Below are positions 54,361-64,000 of a stretch of 64,000 nt of DNA, piece by piece. The first letter of the stretch is position 1. Every line of letters starts with the position of its first letter. The translations under genes and the position numbers were made by a program. Below the pieces are notes generated by a model that saw only the letters and a list, made by a program, of their open reading frames with translations, was not told the DNA's origin and ran no database searches. Origin of the DNA: Orobanche coerulescens (Eukaryota; Streptophyta; Magnoliopsida; Lamiales; Orobanchaceae); contig CM065812.1 of NCBI GenBank assembly GCA_033398695.1, positions 133,120,858 to 133,184,857 on the forward strand, written 5' to 3'.

Positions 54361-55706
54361 TTAGAGGATCCGATGATTGCTCAAATCCGAGAGAACGTTC
54401 TTAAGGGAAAGTCTCCTGGGTTTGTGATTCACGAGGATGGTGTTTTGAGATTCCAGAGTCGGCTTTGTGTGCCGAACGATCCAGAGTTGCGACAGAGTAT
54501 TTCGCGTGAGGCCCATTCCACACCCTATTCCGTTCATCCTGGTTCGAGTAAGATGTACAAGGACCTGAGGAGGAACTTCTGGTGGAATGATATGAAGGAG
54601 GAGGTCGCACAGTTTGTGGCGAGATGATTGACTTGCCAGCAGGTCAAAATCGAGCATCGGGACCATTGGGTTATTGCGATCGAGTTCCGGAATGGAAATG
54701 GGAAGATATATCGATGGATTTCATTACGAGTTTGCCGAGATCGAGGTCGGGCATGAATATGGTATGGGTGGTTGTTGATCGTCTGACCAAGTCGGCACAT
54801 TTTCTGGGCATCAAGGACACTTGGAGCTCGGAGAAGTTGGCTCGTATGTTTATCGCGCAGATTGTGAGATTTCACGGTACTCCGAAGTCTATTGTTTCGG
54901 ATCGTGATGGCCGTTTTGTATCGCACTTTTGGCAGGCGGTGCATAAGGCGTTGGGTACCCGTTTGCATTTGAGTACCTCTTTTCATCCCCAGTCAGATGG
55001 ACAGTCGGAACGCACTATCCAGACATTCGAGGACATGTTGCGTGCTTGTGCTCTCGACTGGAGTAGTGACTGGGAGGAGCATTTGCCATTGATCGAATTC
55101 ACGTACAACAATAGTTGGCACGCGTCGATTCGGATGGCACCGTTTGAGGCACTTTATGGGCGGCGATGTCGATCACCGATTTGTTGGAATGAGGCGTCCG
55201 ATTTAGTCGGGACAGAGCTGGATGTCATTTTAGAGACGAGGCGGAAGATAGAATTAATTCGGGAACGAATGTTGACTGCCCAGAGTCGACAGAAGTCATA
55301 TGCCGATGTCCGTCGTTGACCTTTAGAATTCGAGGTGGGAGACCACGTTTTGCTGAAGGTGTCGCTGACGAGAGGAGTTTTCCGTTTCGGAAAGAAGGGG
55401 AAGTTGAGTCCGAGATTTATTGGACCCTTCGAGATTCTCGAGCGAGTTGGTGAGTTAGCATACCGTTTGGCGTTACCCCCGGCCTTGAGTCATGTCCATA
55501 GCGTTTTTCATGTTTCCCAGATGAGGAAATATGTCCCAGATCCTAGTCACGTCATCGATTATGGGGAGATCGATGTCGCCGAGGATATTACTTTTGAGGA
55601 GCGTCCTTTGAAGATTTTGGAGCACCGTGAGAAGCGACTGAGGCATAAGACCATTCCTTTGGTCAAAGTGCAGTGGTCGAGACATGGTGTCGAGGAGGCG
55701 ACTTAG
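54361..55706 (+). pseudogene. gypsy-H integrase with chromodomain-like tail
   Basis: The zinc-binding N-terminal segment (AHSTPYSVHPGSSKMY, then TCQQVK near 54640) leads into the catalytic core: MDFITSLPRS near 54715, VSDRDGRFVSHFW near 54897 and the DGQSERTIQ glutamate near 55000, the D,D,E triad. A GPY-type C-terminal segment follows (RFIGPFEILERVGELAYRL, about 55412), then a chromodomain-like end (ILEHREKRL, PLVKVQWSRHG). Stops at 54625-54627, 55317-55319 and 55704-55706 interrupt it. Such chromodomain-like tails are thought to steer chromoviruses to heterochromatin. Confidence 0.9.
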
Positions 55707-55792
55707 GAAACCGAGGATAGCATGCGTGCTAAGTATCCCGAGTTGTTTATTTCTTAAGTTTCGGGACGAAACTTGTTTTTAGAGGGGTAGAA

Positions 55793-57958
55793 TGTAATAT
55801 CCGCATTTTTCCCTTCTCTTATTATTCTCATTTTGGTGCATTTTCGTTTTTAGCAACTCGCTTGTAACCGTATTGACATTTTGAGGATATTTAATATTGA
55901 ACTTTTGTCGTTCGAGCTTGTTTCGGACTCGTTTTACTCGAGTCGGTGTTTCATGTTGTTTTCGTCGCTATTTGGTGTGTTATCATAATCGTCGTTCGGA
56001 ACCGCCGTTTTGGGGTTGCCGAAGATCGATCTCATGTTATTGTGGGCGTTGTGAGCTTTTGTTGGTGTTTCGACCATGTTTCGTACATTTCACATGTTTG
56101 GACCGTTTTGTAAATTTCCCAAAAGTTTGGGAAATTTATGTTTGATGTTGTTTTTCTGAACCTTTGAGTAGTCGGGAATATGTTTTCCTTCGGCACTTAA
56201 GTTCGTCGTTTGTGCCCCTTACGTCCGTACCATCGTGAATTGTTCACCGTTGTATTTCGATTCTTTTCGGTACCTCCCTCTTTCATTCTGGCCTGTACTC
56301 CACAGAAAGGAATGTTACGCACGTAACACCCTTTTTGGTTACGTACGTAACGCCCTAGTGTAATTCTACAGTGCACTTCGCCTTTTTGGTTACGTACGTA
56401 ACACCATTTTTGGTTACGACGTAACGCCCTAGTGTATATCACCAGCGATTCGCCTTTTTGGTTACGTACGTAAGGCCCTTATGGCTTACGTACGTAATAC
56501 GGCTTACGTACGTTAGCATGTGGTGGCTAACGTACGTAACGAGGCCTGGGTTTATAAACCCAGGGGTTGACCGATTTCGGCCATTTTCACTCCTTCTCCT
56601 CCCCATCCGACTCCTAGGCGATCTCCTTGGTATTTCCGGCGATTTGAAGCTTGTTAACTCCGAGCCATCATCTCCTTCGAGTTTTTGGAGCATATTATCA
56701 ACCTCTAATCGTGTTCTTCGTCACTATTCAAGGTAAACTCCTAAAACCTTGTTTTGGGTAAATTGAAGGGGGTTTTCATGTTTCGTCCGATTCGTTCTGT
56801 ATGCTAGAATAATTCATGCTGTACATGATTAATCTTGTTGGTATTCTTAATTTCCCTACGGATTCATGGTATATTTCGTGATTTTTACGGAATCGAGAGG
56901 GTTTGGTTGTGGTCTGCCCTCGTTGTTGTTTATATACGAATATACACGAATCGTAGGCGGGTTTTCGGGTGTATTCCAATTCCGTATTCAGTTAGAAATG
57001 GTTGTGATTGTATTCTTCGAATCGTTAGGTTCGGTTTCATTGGTTCCTAGCGTTCGTCGGTGACTTTCCTTTCCGTTCTTCGCGTCGTCAATAATTCAAG
57101 GCAAGTATTTTCGGAAACCTTTATGCTTAACATGGAATGGTAATGTATTTTGTGTGTGATTTGCTCACCTCGTGTTGGTCCGACGGGATCAAGGAGGGAA
57201 TCCAAAGGTTTGCGTCCCGAATTCATGAGTTTGTTTAGCTAGCCAGTGCGGGAGGGTCCTTAGAGGCCTCGTGCGGGAATTTATGATATGACTCTGTTCC
57301 CAAGGCGATGCATGTGCGTGTTTTGTTTTATAATATAGCCAGTGCTGGAGGGTCCTTAGAGGCCTCGTGCGGGAATTTATGATATGACTCTGTTCCCAAG
57401 GCAAATTGTTTGACTGTTTATTTCCGTAAAGGACATGTCTAGTTTTGGTTTTTGAAATAATATTGGTGCATGTACTATGAGATGTGTAAGCGATTGGTTT
57501 GCCTTGATTACTTGTACTAGCGTAATTGCTAACCCCTTTGGGGACCCGTTTCGGGGAAATTCTTGTTATGGATTTCAGGTTATGATTATCCGGACGAGCG
57601 AGCACCGGACAGTACGAGGATGTCGGCCAGGGCCGTTGACATGTGAATTTGGGTCTACTTATTTCTTTGTCCAATTCGATATGGTTGTTCCCGCAGTTTT
57701 AAACTTATAGATCGTATTCGCGAGTACTTAGGCTTTTTGTTTCAAACTCCGTATTGTATTGCTTTAAATTGTCACGTTATTGGTTGATGCTTATTTCGCC
57801 GGTTGCTCCGGGCGTATCTTTATATGTCATATTATTTAAATGTGTATCCTCGCTAACCAAGACGGTTAGTCGAGTGGAGTTTTCCTATTGTAGCCTGGTG
57901 GGTCCCATGTAGGGGTCTACGGCGCTGTAACATATTCCGAATATCTCGGGGTGTTACA
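55793..57958 (+). repeat. gypsy-H 3' LTR
   Basis: 2166 bp with the same ends as the 5' LTR, differing by scattered substitutions and small deletions concentrated in the palindrome array (56290-56460). The TATA box is at about 56550. Confidence 0.95.
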
Positions 57959-59859
57959 AAGCTGACCAATATCGTACTCATTAAGAATCGATAGTATTTC
58001 ATCACCTGTCCACTATCGTGGTGGCTCGCCCATTTCTACAGTGCCATCAAATGCTGCAGCATCCATACGCCACTCATGTTCCCTCTCAAGCCATATCCGA
58101 TGACGCATTCGGATAACTTTCCTACAGTGGTACCTAGCACAATCTGCATTCAAACACACTGGACAACCTCTATATCCGCTAATAATAGATCCAGACAGCA
58201 TTCCATATGCAGGAAAATCACTAATAGTGCCGATACACATGGCGTGCAAGTAGAATGTCTCGGACGAATAACTGTCGTACGTGGGATGACCTTGCTCCCA
58301 CAACAATTTCAGCTCCTCTATCAAAGGTCTCATATACACATCGATACACTTTCCCAGATATCCCGGACCCGGGACTAACAAGGTCAACATATTATACTCC
58401 TTCCGCATACACATCCACGGAGGAAGATTGTAAGGAATCACTACAACAGGCCATATGGTATATGAAAGACTCATGTTACCAAAAGGGTTGAAACCATCAG
58501 ATGCAATCCCGAGCCTCACATTTCGGATATCTGTAGAAAAATTCGGATGCTCCCTATCTATATGCTTCCACGCCTCTCCATCCGAAGGGTGTATCATAGT
58601 ATCCCTATCATTAGTGCGCGGCTCGGCATGCCATCTCATTGCTTTTGCCATGTGAGGAGACATAAAAAGCCGTTCCAACCTGTCCTTCAGTGGAAAATAC
58701 CAAAGTACCTTCACCGGTTTCTCTTTTCCAGAAGGAGTGATCCTATATCTCTCTGTATCACATACAGGACATCTCGTGAGGTCTTCATTAGGATGCCCCC
58801 ATAATAGAACGCAATCATACATGCAGACATGGATCTTAATGTAGGAAAGACCAAGATCTTTCAAAATTCGTCTCATTTTTGTATATATATTAGGAAGATG
58901 ATGGCCCTGTGGAAGCATATTACTCGTAAGCTCCAAGTAATCATCTACAGACTTGATTGATGATCTGTTTTCCACCTTTAATCTCATCATTTCCATGACA
59001 CAATCAAGAACAGTCATCTTACACCCTGGGTATAGAGGGGTCTGTTGGAGTTGAATTAGCTTGTTGTACCTGTCAAGCCCAGCAGTATTGCAAGGCAATG
59101 GTCTTCGGGGTCGTAGGATTGGTTCAGTTGGTACAAACGTCTCGGAAAAACCAAACACATCATCAATCAACCTCCTCTTCGGATCAGTGAACCCATCGTT
59201 ACCACTAAATTGTCCGTGATCATACAGAATAACAGAATTCGGTGCTTCACCGTGGTATATCCAACATGTATATTTACTCCAAAAACCATTCTTCTTTAGG
59301 TGTTCCCAGACCTCATCAAATGGAAAATGAAACATATCACTGCGACATCTACATTTATTACAGGGACAGTAGTGCAACGTATTACCACTGTCGTGCTCTT
59401 TTACAAATCTTATAAACTGCTTCATCCCATCCATTACACTTGGATCCCATTTTCGTAACCCAATCCAACTCTTGTCCATCCTGAAAATATATAAATTTTC
59501 CAATATTAATCCAACTAACTAATATTGTTCAAATTATAAATGAAATCACATCAAACAATTGATCATAATGATTATCATCATAAAACTTAATCGTTATACA
59601 TAAAAGCTTTCGAATGTACAACATGAATAATACAAAGTTTCGAAATCACAATAAAAATACAATAAAATATGTACCTTAATCGAAATGGTGATTATAACAA
59701 CCGGTAGAAACCTTCGTCTCCAGCTAGCACAACTCAAAGTAGCAACTCACAAGTTTTTTTCGGGAATAACTGACAGGATCGGGAATAGAAATGTGCTCTT
59801 TAGCGGGGAGAGGGGCAAGATTGGGTTGGTGTTCCGTGAACTATATATAATTTTCACTT

Positions 59860-60249
59860 GGAGGTTTAGCCGACGACTTGATCTAGGACGTCGTCTAAAC
59901 CCCATTTTTTTTCGCAAGGCTTTAGCCGACGGCCTAGATCTTGTCGTCGGCTAAAATGTGATTTTTTTTTGAGAAAGGGTTTTAGCCGACGACCCAGATC
60001 AAGTCGTCGGCTAAAATGGTTTTTTTTTCCCGTCGGCTAAATCCTTTTGAGGTCGTCGGCTAAACATCTTTACTATAGCCGACGACTATGTTGTACTTTA
60101 GCCGACGACCTAGATGAAGTTGTCGGCTAAAACTGTTTAGCCGATGGCAACCCGAGTCATCGGCTAAAGTGCAAAGTCTAGCCGACGACACTTTTAAGTC
60201 GTCGGCCATTTTTTTCGGGCCGTCGGCTAAAGTCCTTTTTTTGGTAGTG
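59860..60249 (-). repeat. CACTA right terminal inverted repeat and subterminal motifs
   Basis: The end CACTACCAAAAAAAGG is at 60234-60249. Inside it at least fifteen copies of GCCGACGAC or its complement form pairs such as TTTAGCCGACGACCTAGATG...GTCGGCTAAA, so the region can fold into several small hairpins. In En/Spm elements clustered subterminal repeats are bound by TNPA. The base after the end, CAT at 60250-60252, could be one copy of the 3-bp target duplication; the other side is lost. Confidence 0.9.
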
Positions 60250-60686
60250 CATTGACTGTCCCAGAGTGAAATCCGTGCGACGAATCGAGGGTGAGTCGGT
60301 TCGAGTATACTAATCCAATTAGCATACCTATAACATGTGCTCCCACTAACCATTAGCGTTCGATAAGCACTCTCCATGTCAAAGAACACATCGTACAAGT
60401 CTTCACATAAACTTAACGCCCAGTCAAATTTCATCGACTTGCGAACGATTAAGTATTTGAGCTATAACCTTTCCAGTGCCGACCCCCTTATCCAATAAGG
60501 AGTGGAATGTTTTGCTCTCAAATACACGGACTAGTTTCTATATGTATATTTACGAGTTAGGAATGCTAGTAACTACCAGTAAATAAAGAAACATTCATTT
60601 GACTTATGATAATGATTTACATAATTACATGTACAATGCCCTCCTTCAACAACCTCTAAGTGGCATTCGAGGACATACTCCTAACA

Positions 60687-60990
60687 CTGTTTGCCTAAAG
60701 CCTTGAACTACAAGTCGGACCTTATATTTCTCAATAGTACCGTCAGACTTGTACTTCTTCTTTAGGATCCAATTGCATCCTAAAGCTTTACAACCCTGTG
60801 GTAGTTCAACTAACACCCAAGTGTGATTCAGCATAATAGACTCAATCTCAATGTCTATTGTCTCTTTCCAGATAGTCGCATCTGGACCGAATAAATCTTA
60901 TTTTACTAATACCAGTTCACCGTTTAACATTAAAACAACATAGTCTGGTCCATATATCTTTAATTTCCGTACTCTAGTACCTCGTCTAGG
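60687..60990 (-). pseudogene. copia-F reverse transcriptase, N-terminal part
   Basis: On the minus strand, the RT entry region reads HTWVLVELPQGCKALGCNWI and KYKVRLVVQGFRQ (about 60820-60695), exactly upstream of the RT block that resumes at 41750. The junction with the Angela-like solo LTR falls in the codons after FRQ. Frame changes are present between here and integrase (about 60900-60990). Confidence 0.85.
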
Positions 60991-62331
60991 TTATACATTG
61001 AATGGTGTAGACCTAGGTTGCTTTCTGTTCGATCGTTCAGATAGCACCGGATTCGAGCTTGAGGCTTCATTTCCATCCATGGTTTCATAACACATAGGCT
61101 TATCTACAAGTTTAGAACTTGTAGCTTCATCATCAACTCTCTTACTAGAGTTAGGATCAACCTTATTCTTATAAGGATAGATATTTTCAAAGAATACAAC
61201 ATTCCTTGATTCAATCGTTGTATTTACATGAATGTCGAGTATCTCCAATTTATGTACAACAAACCTGTAAGCGCTGCTGTTAAGTGAATAACCAATAAAG
61301 ATACAATCAATCATCTTAGGACTAATTTTAACTTGTTTAGGTAGAGGCACCTCAACCTTCGCCAAACACCCCCACACTTTGAGATATTTGTACGATGGTT
61401 TTCTACCAATCCACAACTCATAAGGAGTAATATCCTTACTTTTGCGTGGAATCTTATTCAATATGTAGTTGGCTGTCAAGACAGCTTCCCCCCACATGTT
61501 CTGGGGCAACCCTGAACTAATTAATAAGGCATTCATCATATCTTTAATTGTTCGATTCTTACATTCAGCAACGCCATTAGATTGTGGTGCATATGGAGCC
61601 GTGGTTTGATGAATTATACCACTCTCATTGCATAATTTCTCAAATGGGGCTACATATTCACCTCCTCTATCACTTCGAACCATCTTAATACGACAGTATG
61701 GAAAAGATTTCCCATCGGCTCCTTGCCTTTCCTTCCTCATCCAGTGACGGCCTAATTGATTCTCGGCTTCATTCTTGAAGTTCTTAAAGGCTTCAAAAGC
61801 CTCATCTTTACTTCTCAAAAGATAAAGATAACAATATCTTATGCAGTCATCGATGAAAGTGATAACGTACTTCTTACCACCTCTAGTTTGCACAAACTTT
61901 AAATCACATACGTCGGTGTGAATTAATTCAAGTGTTTTTGCATTCCGATTTACCGAATGAAATGGTAACTTTGTCATTTTTGCCTCAACACAAATCTCAC
62001 ATTTGTTTTGATTTTTGATTTCATTTAATTTTAGCAAATCTAAGTTTACTAATCTTTTTATAGCATTTAGATTCACATAACCTAATCTACAATGCCATAA
62101 ATTTGAGCAGTCAAGCAAATAAGGAGAAGTAGCAGCATTATTATTAGCAACTGCCTTTGGAGGCTTACAAGTACGAACGCTAACTTTGAACATGTCCTCG
62201 ACAATATGACCTTTCCCAAGAGTCTTGCCAAACTTGTGTATTATCATAAAATCGCTACGAAGGTCTATATCAAATTTAGCTCTTGACACCAGACACCAAG
62301 TTCTTGTGGATTTCCAGATCATGCAGCACAT
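60991..62331 (-). pseudogene. copia-F integrase
   Basis: This long minus-strand frame (446 codons) starts within the protease-integrase linker. It has the GAG-pre-integrase motif LWHCRLGYVN (His replaced by Tyr in the usual GH), CEICVEAKMTKLPF, the catalytic HTDVCD, RSDRGGEYV and SNGVAECKNRT, giving the D,D,E triad, and the conserved WGEAVLTANYILNKIP and IFIGYS segments. It is in a different frame from gag upstream (shift near 62290) and from RT downstream. Without the nested insertions it would be part of one gag-pol polyprotein, so it is a fragment of a disabled gene. Confidence 0.9.
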
Positions 62332-63405
62332 CCTTCAGAGTTATCTCCACACCGGAGGTGAATTGAAGCACAACAGTTCCAATTCCAAGAACTGGAGAGG
62401 TACAATTACTTGCCTCTGTGACGAAGCGGTCTTGAATCTCCTTGTAAGTGAAAAACAAGTCTCGGTTCACACAGATGTGAACAGTCGCACCTGTATCAAG
62501 AAACCAAGTAACAGGGTTAGGTTCTGATACATGATTTACCTCGGTGATGGCAGCAAGGTCATATTTGCCCCAAGAGTCAAAGTCCTTCTCGACATGGTTA
62601 ACTTTGACCTTTCCCTTGTTCTTCTTCGGCTTTCGGCAGTTTTTCGCCATATGCCTGGTCTTATCACAGTTGTAGCACGTTCCGGTAAACTTCATCGGAG
62701 GTGCCACATCCTTTCCCTTGCCTTTGGTAGGACGTGGACACTTTTGGGGAGGTCCGCCCCCACCTTCACTCAGATTAGCCTTAGCTTCCATAGGAGCTTT
62801 GGTCCTCAAGTCTTGATCACGGACTTGAGCTTCAGTTTGGATCTTAGCAACCAAAATTTCAAGAGTCATTTCCTTTCCCTTATGCTTAAGGTATCCCTTG
62901 AACTCCTTCCAACTAGGCGGCAACTTGTCGACCAAGAGCGCCACAGTGTACGCCTCGGGTAGAGGCATCCCCTCGGAATGAACATCATGTATAAGAGTTT
63001 GGAACTCTTGTACTTGGGGCATCATTGGACGAGCATCCACCATTTGGAATTCGGTGAGCCTCGTCACAACAAACTTCTTCATGCTAGCAGGATTAACATG
63101 GTATTTCAACTCAAGAGCATCCTAAATTTCTTTGGCAGTCTCCTTGATGTTGAACACATTGAACATGTCATCATCAAGCCCGTTCAGCAACATATTCGGA
63201 CACGGATAGTCGGAATGAACCCAGGTATCATAGTTGGTAGTCACTTCAACATTCTCCTCGTTCTCAGCAGGGACATGAGGCCTTTCTTCAAGCAGGAAGC
63301 TCGCAAGCCCCATTGTGGTAATGTAGAACAGCATATTTTGAGACCAGTGTTTGAAGTCGGTGCCCGAGAAAACATGAAGTTTCTCGGCGATAGGCATGAG
63401 CCGAG
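62276..63405 (-). pseudogene. copia-F gag and protease
   Basis: Minus-strand Gag: NTRLMPIAEKLHVFSGTDF near the start (63405), a capsid body with LPPSWKEFKGYLKHKGKEMT (about 62910), a CCHC knuckle CYNCDKTRHMAKNC (about 62675) in a lysine-rich tail, then the protease active site FLDTGATVHI (about 62500). An in-frame TAG near 63122, probably from a Gln codon, and a frame change near 62290 break it. The true start codon is lost: the first residues now come from the LTR inserted at 63406. Confidence 0.88.
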
Positions 63406-64000
63406 TGTTGGAACATTTTGTTTCATACATGTATTAATAATATTTTCATGATTAAGTTGTTACACAAAACAAAACAACAAAAAGACGAAGCAAAGCATCG
63501 AAGGAAACGAAGTGCAAAAAGCTGGAAAATGCATGCTTAACGTACGTAAAGAGTGTCACTTAGCGTACGTAAAAGAATGACAATAACGTACGTAATGTTC
63601 GGTAGATAACGTACGAAAGTGATGGTTCTGAGTTCAAACGAGATGAACGTTGGATATGATGTCATGGCATAAGTCAGTGAGCAACGGACATATTGACTAT
63701 ATATAACGTACGTAATGTATGTTTGGTTAACGTACGTAAAGGAGGAAATGAAAGCTACTGGACTGAAACTGGGCTAAGCCAATGTACGTAAAGGATTGTG
63801 GTTAACATACGTAACGTTATTAACGTATGTAAGGGAAGAATGATAGCGGCCGTAATGGAGTGTCAGAAAGCTAACGGCTAGTTGAGGCTTTGGAGCCTAT
63901 AAATACCATTGGTATTGTTTCACTACAACAACTTCAAGCAAAACATTCATTGATCAGAGATTGATATACTTATATTGTTGTTGTGATATTGAGCTTATAT
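63406..64000 (+). repeat. Start of another LTR, cut by the window end
   Basis: TGTTGGAACATTTTG at 63406 replaces the start of copia-F gag abruptly and has the TG start of an LTR. It does not resemble the copia-F LTR. It contains an array of ACGTACGTAA motifs (63537-63860) and a TATA box CCTATAAATACC at 63896-63907, so it reads as U3 of a plus-strand LTR. Without its other end neither the family nor the target duplication can be established. Confidence 0.6.
63537..63907 (+). promoter_or_regulatory. ACGTACGTAA array and TATA box
   Basis: About nine copies of TTAACGTACGTAA and close variants lie at roughly 63538, 63560, 63584, 63607, 63703, 63728, 63781, 63804 and 63818, with a related GCGGCCGTAATGG at 63846. 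CCTATAAATACC follows at 63896. The core is the same TACGTA A-box seen in gypsy-H, in an otherwise dissimilar LTR. A promoter is likely; activity is not shown by sequence. Confidence 0.6.

Larger units (their letters stand above)
48715..57958 (+). mobile_element. gypsy-H, near full-length Tekay/Del-like Ty3/gypsy element
   Basis: LTRs lie at 48715-50891 and 55793-57958, with primer site 50897-50908, a single gag-pol run, and purine tract AGAGGGGTAGAA at 55781-55792. It is flanked by AAGCT at 48710-48714 and 57959-57963, a perfect 5-bp target duplication. The insertion lies in the tnp2 transposase of the CACTA element and in the opposite orientation to it. The two LTRs are very similar, so insertion was recent. 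Pol nevertheless has stops and frame changes. Integrase follows RNase H, the Ty3/gypsy order, and a chromodomain-like tail suggests a chromovirus. Confidence 0.96.
46730..59479 (-). pseudogene. CACTA tnp2-type transposase, split by gypsy-H
   Basis: The coding strand is minus. The ATG at 59479 (MDKSWIGLRKWDPS) follows a TTTTCAG acceptor; an ATG at 59503 is less likely. The N-terminal Transpos_assoc domain has CPCNKCRC (about 59355). The Transposase_21 core follows with SDGFNPFGNMSL (about 58490), LPPWMCM, GPGYLGKCIDVYMRP and GYRGCPVC (58165), then a TGA near 58012. Beyond the gypsy-H insertion the frame resumes at 48714 with IRNFLDVMHIEKNVCESVVGT-like sequence, then a DUF4218 region (PPNFFDLMPHLMIHL, about 48070). 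Introns at 47906-47982 and 47462-47535 have GT..AG ends; the last exon, 47461-46730, carries DUF4216-like KRGCQNSRVMIDGGYYG and an acidic tail. Extra breaks lie near 48478 and 48270. The core enzyme would cut at the CACTA ends. Confidence 0.88.
42768..60249 (-). mobile_element. CACTA (En/Spm-type) DNA transposon, left end lost, carrying gypsy-H
   Basis: The right terminus reads CACTACCAAAAAAAGG on the minus strand (60234-60249), the diagnostic CACTA end, followed inward by many TTTAGCCGACGAC subterminal motifs. Two genes lie on the minus strand: a tnp2-type transposase (59479 to 46730, split by gypsy-H) and a tnpA/Transposase_24-like gene (45383 to about 43040). No CACTA end exists near 42768, where solo-LTR sequence stops abruptly, so the left terminus is deleted together with adjacent LTR. 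Without gypsy-H and its duplication, about 8.2 kb remains. Confidence 0.9.
41751..60686 (-). repeat. Angela-like solo LTR, split by the CACTA element
   Basis: The pieces 41751-42767 and 60250-60686 match the start and end of the copia-A2 LTR (TGTTGGGATTCGG...TACTCCTAACA). No internal copia-A sequence is present, so this is a solo LTR left by recombination between LTRs. Flanks are CTTTT (41746-41750) and CTGTT (60687-60691), a 5-bp duplication with one substitution. About 520 bp of the LTR that should lie between the two pieces is missing, on the left side of the CACTA insertion. Confidence 0.85.

Noticed and set aside
59860..60240. microRNA precursors among the small CACTA hairpins
   Set aside because: The many short stems are all made of the same subterminal motif and no single one has a precursor-like shape; binding sites are the simpler reading.
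1..64000. tRNA, rRNA or organelle-derived sequence
   Set aside because: I found no cloverleaf or rRNA-like conserved block on either strand by eye; only primer sites complementary to tRNA ends are present.

Overview
This window is plant nuclear DNA, very probably from a eudicot with a large, repeat-rich genome. Almost every base belongs to a transposable element. The lineages present (Angela-like Ty1/copia, Tekay/Del-like and Athila-like Ty3/gypsy, hAT with a BED finger, CACTA with a tnp2 transposase) and a FAR1-type DNA-binding domain are plant features. I see no intact host gene, no tRNA or rRNA and no prokaryotic signal. I do not name the species.

Left block (1-24230), four levels of nesting. 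An Angela-like copia remnant on the minus strand (copia-A1, 1-3022, resuming at 24133-24230) is split by gypsy-B (3023-8789 and 21858-24132), which keeps gag but has lost pol. The 3' LTR of gypsy-B is split by a complete minus-strand Angela-like element, copia-A2 (8790-21857, target duplication TTTGG). Inside copia-A2 sits a complete hAT element (15316-18813, target duplication ATCATATT).

Middle block (24231-39506). This is a large inverted duplication with arms of about 3 kb. Its two halves meet at a roughly 100-bp terminal-repeat unit (27221-27318). Each arm carries a copy of a short FAR1-domain gene and part of the LTR of copia-F. The right-hand gene copy was later split by an Athila-like element (27980-37203) that has LTRs, gag, protease and an ORF in the env position, but no reverse transcriptase or integrase.

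Right block (38908-64000), again four levels. A minus-strand Ty1/copia element (copia-F) is split in its reverse transcriptase by an Angela-like solo LTR. The solo LTR is split by a CACTA element (42768-60249) whose left end is missing. The CACTA tnp2 transposase is in turn split by gypsy-H (48715-57958, target duplication AAGCT), a near full-length Tekay/Del-like element. The gag start of copia-F is broken at 63406 by another LTR that runs off the window.

The most unusual signals are shared short-palindrome arrays. Four LTR families carry arrays of ACGT-core or GACACGGCCGTGTC-type palindromes, in three of them close upstream of a clear TATA box. The same GACACGG repeat unit lies upstream of the env-position ORF of the Athila-like element, in the leader of copia-A2, and inside a roughly 480-bp near-perfect hairpin (46144-46626) between the two CACTA genes. 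That hairpin also carries the CACTA element's own terminal motifs, so it could be a source of small RNAs against both elements. Most premature stops look like single C-to-T or G-to-A transitions, as expected of methylated, silenced repeats.
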